Shown here piece after piece: positions 10,518-22,243 of a DNA stretch of 64,000 nt. A program made the position numbers and the translations under genes. Position 1 is the first letter of the stretch; every line of letters starts with the position of its first letter. Source of the stretch: Eustoma russellianum (lineage: Eukaryota; Streptophyta; Magnoliopsida; Gentianales; Gentianaceae). The stretch spans positions 31,453,235 to 31,517,234 of the forward strand of contig AP025042.1 of assembly GCA_036186865.1 (NCBI GenBank), written 5' to 3'. The notes below the pieces were generated by a model. It was not told where the DNA came from, searched no databases, and saw only the letters and a program-made list of their open reading frames with translations.

Positions 10518-13412
10518 TCATTGATGCAGAAGTCTGAGATGAGAAGTGTGCCAAGTTCGTGGAAGAGTTCGTCCCTCTAAAGTCTGCAACTTATAAGCTC
10601 CTGTTGGGAATACTTCAACAATGCGGTAAGGACCTTCCCATTTAGGATTAAAGGTTCCTGCCGAGACAGCATGACTGACTTCGTTGTCGCGCATCACCAG
10701 ATCTCCCACTCGAAAGGATCTCGGACGTACCCAAGAATTGTAATACTGGGAAATCAAGTTCTTATAATGAGCCATGCGGATGCGTGCTTGGTCTCTTTTC
10801 TGATCGAGTTCATCCAAGTTCAGTCGTAGTTCTTGGTTATTATCAGAAGCTGAGTAATAATCCACTCGAGTTAAAGTAGAACCAATCTCTGCGGGAATAA
10901 TGGCCTCGGCGCCATACACCAATGAGAAAGGAGTTTCCTTTGTTGAAGTTGAGGGAGTTGTCCGATAAGCCCATAATACGCTGGGTAATTCTTCGACCCA
11001 ACTAGTGCCAGCTTTGTCCAGACGCTTTTTCAAACCATCCTTGATGATCCTGTTGGCAAGCTCTACTTGGCCGTTTGATTGAGGATGAGCTACTGAAGTG
11101 AAGCGTTGCTTGATATGTAAATCAAGACACCAACTCTTCACCGAATCCTCAGAAAACTGTCTGCCGTTGTCTGAGATCAGGATCTGGGGTAGGCCAAATC
11201 GACAAATAATGTTTTTCCATAGAAAATTTTTGACTTGGGCCCCAGTTATGGTGACTAGTGGCTCGGCCTCTATCCATTTAGTGAAGTAGTCAATCGCTAC
11301 TAGTAAGAATCTGACCGAGCTGGGAGCTCGGGGTAGAGGCCCCACTAAGTCCATACCCCATTGCACAAACGGCCACGGACTGGAAATACTGGTCATTTCA
11401 TGACTCGGCAAATGAGAAGTTGGAGCATGAGCTTGACATGATGGGCACTTTTTGACCAGCTCTTCTGCATCTTTACGAATTGTGGGCCAGTAATATCCAG
11501 CCAAATAGCACTTGCGGGCCAGTGAGCATGCTCCAGAATGACTTCCACATATGCCCAAGTGCATCTCACGGAGAATATAATCTCCTTCGTCCTCAGGTAC
11601 GCACCGTAACCACGGCTGAAAAAAAGATTTTCGGTACAAGTGACCATTAAAGAGTGCGTACCTGGAAACTTTCAGGCGGAGACGCCGAGCTTGTGACTTG
11701 TCTTCGGGCAGGGTCTGATGTTGCAGATAGGTGACTATCTCGTCCATCCAGGTATTATGATAGTCTTGCTGCAAGACTTCATTTCCATCGAAAGCACGAT
11801 GTTTCACCAACTCTACAACAATTTTCTTCCCAATTGTGGCCGAGGTGGATGAGGCCAGCCGAGATAATGCGTCAGCTCGTTTATTGGCCGACCTGGGAAT
11901 GTGTTCTATCATAAAGCGTTCAAACATTCCTTTCAAATGCTGAACCTTAGCCAAATACCGCTTCATGTTGTCCTCTTTGGCCTCATAGTCCCCTTTGATC
12001 TGAGAAACTATGAGTTGTGAGTCACTTTGAGCGGTTATTTGTTGTGCCCCCAGTTTACGAGCTAAACTCAGCCCAGCTATCAAAGCTTCATACTCGGCCT
12101 CATTATTAGTAGCCTCAAAGTCAAAGCGCAAGGCGTACTCCATCTCTTCCTCGTTTGGTTTAATTATTAGGAGCCCGGCTCCACTTCCGTCCTTTGAAGA
12201 AGACCCATCTACATATAAGATCCAACCTTGCGCTGGGGGAGGATCTTCTTCCACAGAAATCCCTTCAGCTAGAAAGTCAGCCAAAGCTTGAGCTTTAATG
12301 GAAGTGCGTGACTTATAGTTGATGTCATACTCAGCAAGCTCCATTGCCCACTTAGCGGCTCGGCCTGAAGTGTCTGGCCGAGATAAAATCTGCTTCAAGG
12401 GCTGATCCGTCACCACAATTATGGGATGAGCTTGAAGATAAGGTCGGAACTTTCTTGCCGCCACTATCAATGCTAAGATGATTTTTTCAGCATTAGGATA
12501 ACGCACCTTAGCTCCGTGCAGAACTTTGCTAGCGAAGTAGATAGGTTTCTGTACAGCATCCTGCTCTCTGAGCAGAACTGCGCTTACTGCCTCATGGCAA
12601 GTTGATAGATATATGTACAAAGTCTCCCCAGGTAGAGGAGATGTCAGCATAGGCACCTCGGTCAGGTGTGCTTTCAGGTCATCAAAAGCTTTCTGACATT
12701 GGTCATCCCAGAGAAAGGCAGTTCGTTTCTTCAAGACTTGGAAGAAGGGTAATGATCTCTCAGCTGACTTAGAAAGAAATATGCTCAAGGCAGCAATTCG
12801 GCCTGTCAACCTCTGAACCTCTTTGATGTTCCGAGGCGGGTGCATGCTTTCTAAGGCTTCAATCTTGGCTGGGTTGGCCTGTACCCCTACCTTGGAAACC
12901 ATGTATCCAAGAAACTTTCCCGTACGTACACCGAAGGTACACTTTTTTGGGTTCAGCCTCATGCGGGATTCTCTTAAGATGCCAAACACTTCTCGGAGGT
13001 TTGAGATATACTGGTCAAGAGTCCTGCTCTTAATCAACATATCATCAATATAAACCTTCATAATTCGGCCAATTTGATCTCGGAATAGTGAATTGACCAA
13101 ACGCTGGTAAGTGGCCCCTGCATTTTTTAAACCGAAGGGAATGCTGACATAACAATAAGTGCCCGACTCAGTAATGAAAGAAGTCTTCTCCTGATCTTCC
13201 TTTGCCATCATGATCTGATGATATCCTTTAAAAGCATCAAGGAAATCAAAGACCTCATACCCCAAGGTGGAATCCACCAATCTGTCAATCTTTGGCAAGG
13301 GGTAACAGTCTTTTGGGCACGCCTTGTTCAGGTCGGTGTAGTCTACACACATTCTCCAAGTCTTGTCGGGTTTGGGGACCACAACAGGATTGGCCAACCA
13401 ACTCGGATACAA
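10518..13412 (-). CDS. TAT gypsy Pol: reverse transcriptase, two RNase H domains, integrase (5' part separated by insertion)
   Basis: The frame is open for 964 codons without a stop. It starts inside the RT domain, because a solo LTR (13419-16648) splits the gene; the first codon is the insertion edge, not a true start. RT: YIDD at residues 121-124. A degenerate gypsy RNase H covers about 265-345. A second RNase H (about 397-520) has acidic residues D402, E440 and D464, as in the archaeal-like RNase H that marks the TAT lineage. Integrase: zinc-binding H618...C656xxC659, catalytic D688, D748 and E784, and a C-terminal GPY-like segment ending in 'TWHTSHLRLLHQ'. The product would copy element RNA in virus-like particles and integrate the cDNA. 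With the upstream part displaced, a full polyprotein cannot be made from this copy. Confidence 0.9.
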   Translation of the reverse strand: MYPSWLANPVVVPKPDKTWRMCVDYTDLNKACPKDCYPLPKIDRLVDSTLGYEVFDFLDAFKGYHQIMMAKEDQEKTSFITESGTYCYVSIPFGLKNAGATYQRLVNSLFRDQIGRIMKVYIDDMLIKSRTLDQYISNLREVFGILRESRMRLNPKKCTFGVRTGKFLGYMVSKVGVQANPAKIEALESMHPPRNIKEVQRLTGRIAALSIFLSKSAERSLPFFQVLKKRTAFLWDDQCQKAFDDLKAHLTEVPMLTSPLPGETLYIYLSTCHEAVSAVLLREQDAVQKPIYFASKVLHGAKVRYPNAEKIILALIVAARKFRPYLQAHPIIVVTDQPLKQILSRPDTSGRAAKWAMELAEYDINYKSRTSIKAQALADFLAEGISVEEDPPPAQGWILYVDGSSSKDGSGAGLLIIKPNEEEMEYALRFDFEATNNEAEYEALIAGLSLARKLGAQQITAQSDSQLIVSQIKGDYEAKEDNMKRYLAKVQHLKGMFERFMIEHIPRSANKRADALSRLASSTSATIGKKIVVELVKHRAFDGNEVLQQDYHNTWMDEIVTYLQHQTLPEDKSQARRLRLKVSRYALFNGHLYRKSFFQPWLRCVPEDEGDYILREMHLGICGSHSGACSLARKCYLAGYYWPTIRKDAEELVKKCPSCQAHAPTSHLPSHEMTSISSPWPFVQWGMDLVGPLPRAPSSVRFLLVAIDYFTKWIEAEPLVTITGAQVKNFLWKNIICRFGLPQILISDNGRQFSEDSVKSWCLDLHIKQRFTSVAHPQSNGQVELANRIIKDGLKKRLDKAGTSWVEELPSVLWAYRTTPSTSTKETPFSLVYGAEAIIPAEIGSTLTRVDYYSASDNNQELRLNLDELDQKRDQARIRMAHYKNLISQYYNSWVRPRSFRVGDLVMRDNEVSHAVSAGTFNPKWEGPYRIVEVFPTGAYKLQTLEGRTLPRTWHTSHLRLLHQ

Positions 13413-13418
13413 GACTTC

Positions 13419-16400
13419 TGTAAAGATAAGGGGGTTTGAGTGATTTCAAAATAAGTGTCTTGAATGTATACATATATATAAACGTGCATAAATATATATA
13501 TATAAACGTGTACATGAATGCATGATATCTTGCCATTACTTGCCTTATTTAACTTATATATTATGTTGCATTAAAGCTTACATCATATGGCAAACATTTG
13601 TTGTGTTTATACTATTTTCAGGTGCCACCATTAATGAACTAAACTAGTTCATTAAGTGAAGTACTTAGTTTGATAAACTAAGTAGTTCATTAAAGGAAGA
13701 TTCATTTGGAAAAGGCACAAAGGCAACAAAGCTAAAGAAGGAAAGTCTTCTCCTCCTCCCCATCTTTAATACACACGCCATATATATATATATACACTAC
13801 ATATATTTTCAGATTTTTTAAATAAAGGCACATACACATGTATTCCAACGTACTACTGACACGTTATATATTTTACGTACGTACATTAACGTCACACCAT
13901 TATACTTAACTCATATTTATGAGTATATTCAGGTCTTATATCATATGATATAAGATATGGTGATGACAAATCAAATACGACACAATAAAAGGTTCTAAAC
14001 CGAAATTTGTCGTATCGGGCGAATACCGAAACTTCGCCAACGTGTCACGTACTTGCCATAAATAAATGGCCAGCCCATATACATCAAAATATGATGTAAA
14101 TTTCGTGCACATGACATAATAATCAGCCAAAAATACTTTCCATGTTGGCACACACAAATTACTCCACATTAAGGCCAAAATGTGAAGATTCCAAGTTTAA
14201 TTGTTGTCACATGTTAATGGTACCACTTTAAACCAGCCAAGTGCTGAGATTTAAAGTATATATTATATATATATTATGTATAACATAATATATATAACAT
14301 GTGCAAAAGTTGGAATTTAAATTAGAGAAAAATCGGGTAATCAATAAATATCAAAAATTCGGTTTTCTACGCACATAACATGGAACGTTTTTCTTGTACA
14401 TCATGTGACACGTATCTAGACACTTTTTACATATGATATACATCTTAAAGTGTTCTAGAAAATTAAATTAAGGGCTGATTGGAATATTACATGTGTGTAT
14501 TATTAAATGTGCACTATTTTACAAAGTTAGCAAAAATAAATTTCATCACATGTATACACATCATTCAACGTCACATATAGCTGATTTGGAGCACATGTGG
14601 AGCTTTGTTGGCATCTTGATTGGTCAAGGATCAATTATACATTGTTGGTGAATTGAAGAGAAAGACTACAAATGGTAAGAATTCAACATATATCTCTCTT
14701 ATGTCACATGCTGAAAATTTCAGCATACTAAGTTCAAGGATGGCCGAAATTATGGCCCTTTGGTGACTACTTATTATTCCATAAATGATAAGAGTATTAT
14801 ATGCTAAATAATGATTGAATTATTCTTTGATTTCTTGGATTAAATCAATGTAAAATTGGAAATAATTTGATCCAAAAGTGAATGTTACACATGCTGAAAT
14901 TTCAGCATGTGCAAAGGAGCTAATGGCCGATTTTCTCTATTAAATGTGACATATTTTGTCATCTTTTATTAGGTGATTGATTAGAAGAAGGTATGGTAAG
15001 GTTTTGAATAATGTCTAAACAAATAAATGGTGATATTTCACATATCACACATGCTGAAAATTTTTCAGCATGTGTACATGGTGTGGCCGAATTTTAGTGC
15101 TTATTTGTGTCCAAGTTCATCTCTTAATTGGTAGCAATACTTACCATATATTGTTGATTCATTTTTATGATAAAAATTCAAAGAAAAATGGTAATGATTT
15201 GAACTTTATCCCCATGATGCACATGCTGAAAAATTCAGCATGGCAAGATTTTTATGGCCGATTTTTTGGCATGGATATGGAAGGATTTTTTGGTCTTGCA
15301 ATTTATGATGTAATTCTTGTTTTATGGAATGGTTTTATGATTGATTTTTGGCACATGTTAAAGTGTATATCTCAGATTTTTTTTCCATGTCATCATGATG
15401 ACAATGTTGAACCAATAAGGAGGTGCCAAGTAAGCGAAGACTAAATGATGATCCAATAGGAAGATGCCAAGTAAGCAAGGCATTGTCACAATGATGTCTT
15501 ACACTCTCTCAAGGACTTAAAAGATAATTTTCAAGAGGGAGACATGCCATAGGGGGGACGGCTACAAGCTTAAAAAGGAAAAGAAGAGAGCAAACAAATA
15601 CAACAACAAGCATTGCATTTCAAAGAGATCAAAAAGCCAAGCTCCTCTTCTCCTACATCTTCTTTCTTTCTCTCTTCTTGTAAAGCCTATTGTTTTTCAT
15701 ATCTTTCAATCTTGAATAGGCTTGAGATAAACCACCATTCATACATCTTTGTAAAAGATTGATCAAGGTGTGATCAATCTTCACTCTAGCAAGGTGGTGG
15801 TATTCGTGAGAATTGTACTTGCAATACAAGGTTTGTAAAGGGTTGGAGTTAGGTGTAACTCTATCAACCCTGAGGTAAGGTGTAATGCGTGTGTGTGATT
15901 AGTATGAACCAAGGAAGGTGTTCCCTGAAGACTGGAGTAGGTTGTTTATAACCGAACCAGTATAAAATTCTTGGTGCCATTTACTTTCTGCATTTACTTT
16001 TCAGTTACTGCACTGTTTACCCTTCTTGTTCGCATCCATAAAAATAGTAAACGTTTTTAAAAAATTATGAAAATTTCCAGAAATATACTTACACGTTCTA
16101 GGGTTAATTTGGCACAAGTTTCAACCCTTTTGGATAAGTATAAGTCAATCAAACATCAAAAGTTCTGAGACTAGTGCAGTCTGATTTTCAGACTTGCAAA
16201 GGTTGAGACTTTGATTGTAGTTGACCTACTTCCCAAAAGAATTTTCCAAAACTGTTTCAACCCATTTAAATATAGTATATAAAGAGTTAGTGGTCAAATT
16301 TTCAGAGCATTTGGACGTTCACACAAATAGGAATTAATTTTTCAAAACCATCTACCGTTTCTGGCAGATTTGCACAATCTGATTACCAACGGTTTTTGAA

Positions 16401-16648
16401 GGGGTTACAGGTTGAATTTTAACTTGAAATTTTTAGGGGACCCTCATAACATCTGAGGCTAAGTTTTCTCAAAATTTCATAATTTTTGGAGACCTCTAAC
16501 CTAGTTTTAAAAACATTTTAAAATTGGTCCTGAAAACAGAATCTGTTTTCAGAACTTGAATTGTTCAAGTTTAAAGAAATTTTGAAAAGCACACTTTCCG
16601 CACCATCTATTCAACCCCCCCTTCTAGTGGTGCCTTGCAGATCCTACA
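13419..16648 (+). mobile_element. Solo LTR (3.2 kb) of a Sirevirus-like copia element, nested in TAT pol
   Basis: The insert runs from TGTAAAGATA to GATCCTACA and is flanked by ACTTC duplications at 13414-13418 and 16649-16653. Removing it rejoins the RT region of the TAT element. It has no coding sequence and no internal copy of its own ends, so it is a single LTR left after LTR-LTR recombination. Its last bases (CTATTCAACCCCCCCTTCTAGTGG) closely match the end of the LTR at 1406-2906. It contains four palindromes (14705-15245) and a late purine/TATA-poor leader from about 15530. It is long for a copia LTR. Confidence 0.85.
14705..15245. repeat. Four palindromes at 160-183 bp spacing in the solo LTR
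   Basis: CACATGCTGAAA-TTTCAGCATGTG-type palindromes start at 14705, 14888, 15048 and 15220. Each is followed by a diverged ATGGCCGAATTTT motif, so the whole 170-bp unit is repeated. The palindromes are better conserved than the spacers between them. Confidence 0.85.
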
Positions 16649-16653
16649 ACTTC

Positions 16654-17507
16654 TTCATTAACTTTGCCACAAGGAGTTTCTCGACCTCTCCTGCTATCAC
16701 TTTGTTCCTCTCTGGGGCAAAGTTTCTTTTCTTCTACTTAATGGGCCTGACCTGAGGATCCACATTAAGCCGATGTTCTGCTAAGGAAGTTGGGATGCCG
16801 GGCATGTCCTCTGCTGTCCATGCAAAAATTTCTACGAACTCCCTTAGCGAACTCTGGAGCTGAGCCAGCATTTCAGCTGGCATCCAGGTCCCAATTTTAA
16901 TAGTGTTCTCAGGCCGACCTGGGTCTAAGATGAATTCCTGAACTGCGTCATCCGTATGCAAACGCTCATCAGTTGGGGGAATGAGATCATCCAGAACAAC
17001 CTGCTGGACGACCTCACTCCCTTGGGTGACCACTGTATAACAATTTTGGGCTATGGAAATATCCCCTTGTAAAGTAACTACTCCACCTGGGGTAGGAAAC
17101 TTCATGCTGACATGCAAGGGGGATATTACGGCCTCCAGAGCTACCAACGCTGGTCGGCCTAAGAGTATATTATAAGCCGACCTCTCTTTAACCACCACGA
17201 AATCCATCCATAAACATCGGCAAGCCGGGGGTTTGCCAAAGCTGACACTAAGTGTGATCAGGCCAGTTGGTCGAACAGGCATACCAGTGAATCCAAATAA
17301 AGGAGAAGCTACTAGGGTCATTTGGGAGTCTGCCAAACCCAACTGTTTATATACATGATAGTACATAATATTCACAGCACTCCCAGTATCTACATAAACT
17401 CTTCGTACTTCTACGATTCTATCTGGTGCCATATGTATACACAGTCCAATTACTAGACCCGTGTTGTTAGAGTCTATTGGAATAAAATCTTCTGGTCCGT
17501 AGACCAA
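16654..17507 (-). pseudogene. TAT aspartic protease and N-terminal tip of RT
   Basis: The frame starting at 17507 encodes a retroviral-type aspartic protease with the catalytic triad D40-T41-G42 in 'VYVDTGSAVN' and a later 'ILLGRPAL' flap-side motif. It runs into the start of RT ('HRLNVDPQVRPIK') and hits a TAG at about 16735. The same frame continues past the stop until the solo-LTR junction at 16653. Upstream it is out of frame with the zinc-knuckle segment because of a shift in an A-run near 17530. In intact relatives the protease releases Gag and Pol proteins. Confidence 0.85.
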
Positions 17508-17515
17508 TTCACGGG

Positions 17516-17974
17516 CTAACCTTCGCTTTTTTGAGGGAGGTCCATATGACGTTCCTGACGTACTGGGATCCCCCTGATTTTGCTGAGGCGGCCTCCAGAG
17601 ATGGTGTAAATTATTGAGTTAATTTGAGGCTGCACTGCGGCCTCTTGTCGGTCTCTGTCCCCATCATCATCCGACCTGGGATGTGCTGGTGGGGTCTCAG
17701 GTCGGCACTTATCTTTTTGAGGATTTTTCCGAAAACTCAAACGGTTATAGAGTCGTGAGCGCGGGTCATAGAACTGTTTCAAGTGCCCCAACTCAATTAG
17801 CTTCCGAATCGCTTGGGCCAGTTGCCGACAGTCTTCCGTATCATGGCCGGCATCTCGATGATATCGGCAATACAGCTTTGAATCCCTCTTATCTCTGGGA
17901 CCTGCCAGAGGTTTCGGGTCCGTTCTTAAACCATCTCTTTCCATGACAGCTAGAATTCTGTCTTTTGAGGCCAA
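17516..17974 (-). pseudogene. TAT gag C-terminal part (nucleocapsid-like, zinc knuckle)
   Basis: This frame encodes 152 residues with a CX3H-type motif, 'YCRYHRDAGHDTEDC', in the first third, and then a charged linker. It is typical of gypsy/TAT gag ends that bind element RNA. An in-frame TGA at about 18010 separates it from the segment upstream, and a frameshift in a run of A near 17530 separates it from the protease. Confidence 0.8.
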
Positions 17975-18114
17975 GAGGGGTAGACCCTCTCTACCTTGTT
18001 TACCTCAGCTACCAAGGCAATTGAACGCACTGCGCCGATCACGCTTGTCCTCATGTCGGTCCGTTTTGGAACTGGGCCGAGGTTCGTGCCGAGTACTCTG
18101 CTCGGCCTCTTTCT

Positions 18115-19088
18115 TTAGTCGGTTTTCCTCTTCCCCGCGGCAAACTGATGCGCCTTTTCCAGGCATTCTCTCAGCGTGGTGGGTCCCTCTTCTGCGAGCT
18201 GGGAAAAGAGACGACCCGCCCTGAGACCATTGATAAACGCAGCGGCCTTCACTCTTTCATTTCGGTCACTGACCTGCAGTGACTCGTCTGAGAAGCGCTG
18301 CATATATTTTAGAACAGACTCTTCAGGACCTTGCTTCAAAGTCATAAGGTGTGAAGAGTTCTTTATGAACGGCGCACTTGATACGAACTGGGATTTAAAC
18401 TTTTGCGCCAACTGTCTAAAGGAGTCCACCGACTGAGGTGGGAGCTCCTGGAACCATCTTCTTGCCTTTCCCCGCAAATATATAGGAAAGGTCTTGCAGC
18501 GGAACGGATCTGGAATATTCTTTAGGCTCATGGCCGTCTGAAACTGGAAAAGATGATCAGTTGGATCAGACGTCCCGTCGTAAGTGTCCATTTTTGGCAC
18601 CTTAAAGTTGTCAGGTGCCAAATACTCCGCGATGTCCCAAGAAAAAGGGCTTTCCTTGATCACCCTCATGTACTCTGGTTTGGGCACTTCAGGTCGACTC
18701 CTCGGCCTGCGAGGGTCAGCCTCCTGATGAACACTCTTAAAAGATCGGGGCCTTACACCCAGATGCTGCCTGGGTATAGGCACCGATTCCACTGTAAGGG
18801 CTCTGTCACCGCTTCGTCTTGCATCTGCCATAAAGCCCCGAGGGTGGTGAGAAGATTGTCGTTGGGTCTTCTCCTTTGGGTGGAAAGAGGTAGAATCCTC
18901 CTCCATATATTCCATCTCAGGACGCTTCCCTTTGAGCCGCTCCACCACGGCTTCAAACACGTCCAGATTCTCGGCCACATACTTCATGGCCTTCTATTTC
19001 TCATCCGCGGTTACCACCGGGACCTTCTTTGCTTCCGGCTGTAGCCTCCTGGAATCCTGTCCAGGATGACCAGAGCGGGTGTCTTTTC
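18115..19088 (-). pseudogene. TAT gag, capsid part
   Basis: Residues 115-280 of the frame starting at 18987 match the Retrotrans_gag capsid family ('TDHLFQFQTAM', 'KARRWFQELP', 'SVLKYMQRFSDE'). The frame is open further upstream, to about 19088, but carries a TAG at about 18993, so the Met at 18987 is probably not the original start. The C-terminus is lost by a frameshift in a G/A-rich run near 18135. In active relatives Gag builds the virus-like particle. Confidence 0.85.
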
Positions 19089-19200
19089 GTCGGTGCAAGT
19101 TTGAGGACTATCCTAGTCCTTCACGGGCCACTTTTCCCATTTGAGCTGACTTAAAAGCTTTAAATAGTGCAATTAGGAAGACTTAAATGACGGAGGTTCA

Positions 19201-19219
19201 GGCCCTCCTTCTAGCGCCA
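19201..19219 (-). other. Primer-binding site of TAT element
   Basis: On the minus strand TGGCGCTAGAAGGAGGGCC begins three bases inside the 5' LTR. This is the expected primer-binding position. TGGCGC starts are common for gypsy elements, but I cannot name the primer tRNA with certainty. Confidence 0.7.
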
Positions 19220-19222
19220 ATA

Positions 19223-20218
19223 TGATGATGTCGGATTATATCACCAAGTATTTGTTTGATGTGGTGCCGTTAGAACTCCGTCAGTTGTCCTTAATGAGCG
19301 AGCTGCTGACCTGCACAAAGAGAAAGGGTCAGGGGACCCGGGATCTATGGCCCCGGGTAATACCCTCCGACACTCCAGTCAGTTAAGGCCATTTTTAGGA
19401 GAGGTTTATATATGAGGAAGGTTTTGTAAATTGAGGTTTTCTGGTAAACCTGCGTTTTCACTGTGGAGAAGATGAGTTACTGGTGTGTAGTTTTTCAGCG
19501 CTTGTTCTTACTTGTCCTTCTCTCTCCTGCTGCTCGGCCTTTTTATATGACGGCCTGGGCCAGTGCATGGGCAAAGCCCGGATATCGTGACAGGCAAGGA
19601 GGTCATTTGGATGACTCTTGCTCTTGCATGTTCGCCACGTGGCTCGGTGCTGAGCTGAGTAAGCTAGCTTGGGACACCTGGTTGGGTGTTTCACCTGGTA
19701 GAATTACCCAGGGTAAACTCCTAGAACCGAGATGAAACCCTCTAGAAGCACTCAGAAGTGCCCGAGATGGCTGATGATGTGGGGTCAGCATGCCGAGATG
19801 AAAGTGGCCTACTCCAAAGTGCATTGGTGGGCCTTTCATGATGCTCGTAGCTGACGCCATAGAAAGTGGTCCGAGATCAGTGGGTAAATCGGATCCGAGG
19901 CCGAGTTCAACTCCTTAGCCGAGATGGAACTGTAGGCCGAGATGAGGCCTTGAGGCCGAGGCGTGACCCTTAGGCCTAAATGAAGCCTTTAGGCCGAGAT
20001 GTGACCCTTAGCTCCCTGGGGGCACTGAGACCGTATTGCCGAGATGGTCGTGAGGTCATGTGGGCGAGATGGCAGTGGGCCCTGTGGCCGAGATGGACTG
20101 TTTGTCCTCATGTGACCTGGTCACTCTCCGAGCCGACCCGCCATACTTAACCATTTTTACACCCCCTATTTCAGCGTTGACCGTTATTGACTAACGAGGG
20201 GTATTTTTTGGCCCATCA
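19223..20218 (-). repeat. 5' LTR of TAT element
   Basis: This is the 996 bp partner of the LTR at 5453-6468, with the same TGATGATG...CCCATCA borders. It has one 19-20 bp unit fewer near 19940. It is followed by the ATATG target duplication. Confidence 0.93.
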
Positions 20219-20223
20219 ATATG

Positions 20224-21177
20224 ATTTTTCTCTTTCAGGCCTTTCCTTCTCTCTTTCGAATGATATCCAGCGTTATAGGAAAAGAGAAAAAAAGGAAAAG
20301 AAAAACGTAATGTGTTATTCAATCCTTCATATTTTGGACGGTGAAAGTGTGAAACCTCATATGTTAGAGGGACTGAGGGCAGCATTTATTTCATCAATAA
20401 ATAAATATATAAAACCTAAGTCAACGGTTTATAGAGTAGCTCAAGCCTACATTTCTTTTCAATATGTTTTAAGTAAAGAATGGTTGCATTTTCATACATC
20501 TAAACATATTACCAATATTTTACAGTTAGAATGTCACACTCACTTAATCAATACAACAACAACATTACTCCATTTTCTTAGAGTCTTACGCCTATAACAT
20601 AGTATTGGGGTCGGATATACGCAACCATACCCATGTGTCAAAGGTTATTTCCCGACTCATAATGAAAATTACGTCAAGCTGTATCGATCAACTGTTACTT
20701 CACAATATAAGAAGCGCAGCCAATTTAGTGAGTCATTTTTCTCTATTCTATCATATTCTAAAGTCAAAGAAGATTGTCATTAGTTTTTTTTTTTGCTTTA
20801 AGAAAAACTTTTGGCTATTCCATACTTACCCATAGTGCAAACACATATAATGAGCTTCAATCCAACCATTTATTTGTTACTCCTCCAATTTAAAGTCATG
20901 ATTATTTATCAAGGTTTTCATTTAAACTCGAAATAATCTTACCATGACGAGTCGAGAAAGAAATAGCAAGTTATTTATTATTTTTCTTTCTTAAAATAGT
21001 ATTATCTCTTTCTCAAAATTATAAGTGAACTAATACTTTTATCAAGATTACATTTTAATATATTATAATAAATCAACTGCGATAATTTTTTTGAAACCGA
21101 CAAATAATTTAAAAGGGCGCCCATGAGCCATGGTCCGGTTTTCGAAAGTTGGTTCCTGCCATCCTTCTGACTATATT
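20224..21177. other. Unassigned non-coding DNA right of TAT element
   Basis: AT-rich DNA without recognisable coding signal. A short stretch at about 20556-20635 (CAACAACAACATTA... GGGGTCGGATATACGC) looks like the tail region common to plant LINE/SINE remnants. Confidence 0.4.
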
Positions 21178-21191
21178 ATTCAAGGATAGTT

Positions 21192-21449
21192 TTTGGAGCA
21201 AAGTTGAATTCTCTGGTGTTCTTATCGTCAATATTAAGGAGCATGTGTGAAGGATACAAATTAGGATTCCAGCGACCTTCTAGGTTGGATGAAATATTAT
21301 GCAGTGATCCACTCAAGGTGTCTTCATGCAAATCAGACATTCGGCCTAGCAGCAGAGGAACTCCACACTGTGTGTGTCCCTGGAATCGAACTTTGACCTT
21401 TTAAAGCAAATCTCAATCCGAGTACCAACTGGACTATGCTCCGACGACA
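21192..21449 (-). mobile_element. tRNA-headed SINE, minus strand, 258 bp
   Basis: The 14-bp direct repeat ATTCAAGGATAGTT flanks it (21178-21191 and 21450-21463). Read on the minus strand it starts with a tRNA-like head, with box A TAGTCCAGTTGGTACTCGG and box B GTCAAAGTTCGATTCC, followed by a body with ATCCTAATTTGTATCC, and it ends CTTTGCTCC plus an A-run. Head, body and 3' end match the SINE at 23274-23625, so both belong to one family. Confidence 0.85.
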
Positions 21450-22009
21450 ATTCAAGGATAGTTCTAATCTCCCATTGGATGTACCGCGAGTTAAGGTATC
21501 ACCGGATACCTCTGGATTTAAAGAGATTTTTTTTTATACATGGTAAAATAACTGACCACATAGTAGATATAGATAGTATACAATACATGATAAATATATT
21601 TAATAAACTAATAATACATGGTAAAGATGTAAAATAAATCATCAATATAAGTTACTATAGAAGTGAAAATTTATTGTTGTTGCAAGGGTTCAAACTTCTA
21701 GATATTTGGATCTTTGTTTTATCTCTTAAGCTAGGTGTCATTTGCTAAAAAGAATTCATATATATTCAAGGTAAAAGAAATTGTACAAAGGATTTGTTTT
21801 CTTGATAAAGTTTAACATGAAAAAAATTAGTTTTTCCACAACTAATCAAAATATTAAGATATAATTAGATATTTATAATGATCAACTATTACTTCTCTGT
21901 AAGTATGTAATATATACATAACATCATCTTTTTATGTTATTAGTTTTTTGAACTTTTTTTTTAGAAACTACATAAAAGAGCGTTCATGTTGAACTACTCT
22001 CTCGCGTTT

Positions 22010-22147
22010 ACGTAGGGTACGAGAAAATACCGGATCGCTTTGCGATTTGATGTATGCAGCCTTACCCTCACTTTGTGCAAGAGGCTGTTTCTGCGATTCG
22101 AACTCGTGACTTCAAAGTAACAAAACAACAATTCTGTCAATTGTTCC
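22010..22147 (-). mobile_element. Au-type SINE, diverged, minus strand
   Basis: The + strand segment TATGCAGCCTTACCCTCA (from about 22052), then AAGAGGCTGTTTCTGCG and ATTCGAACTCGTGAC, is the well-known reverse of an Au SINE, with box B at about 22096-22110. The outer parts are eroded. Au SINEs are widespread in angiosperms and need LINE proteins to move. Confidence 0.75.
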
Positions 22148-22243
22148 ACATCATGTCCTCTTTTAAAAACAACATAAAATCTCTTTTATTTCTTATTTGA
22201 AGCAATGGGTCCACTTTTCCTAGGGTGGGTACACACAAGAATG

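Larger units (their letters stand above)
5453..20218 (-). mobile_element. TAT-lineage Ty3/gypsy LTR retrotransposon, near full length, 14.8 kb
   Basis: Two LTRs (5453-6468 and 19223-20218) face each other with ATATG target duplications at 5448-5452 and 20219-20223. Read on the minus strand the order is 5' LTR, PBS, gag, zinc knuckle, protease, [nested solo LTR], RT, RNase H, second RNase H, integrase, tandem array, antisense gene, PPT, 3' LTR. The second RNase H and the extra antisense ORF downstream of pol are TAT-lineage traits. By eye the LTRs differ at about twenty substitutions plus a 19-20 bp tandem-duplication difference, so the insertion is fairly young. gag-pro is broken, while the RT-INT frame is open. 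The nested 3,230 bp insertion is included in the span. Confidence 0.92.

Noticed and set aside
13436..13536. Possible small gene at the left end of the solo LTR
   Set aside because: It spans the TSD junction between TAT pol and the solo LTR and is AT microsatellite-like.
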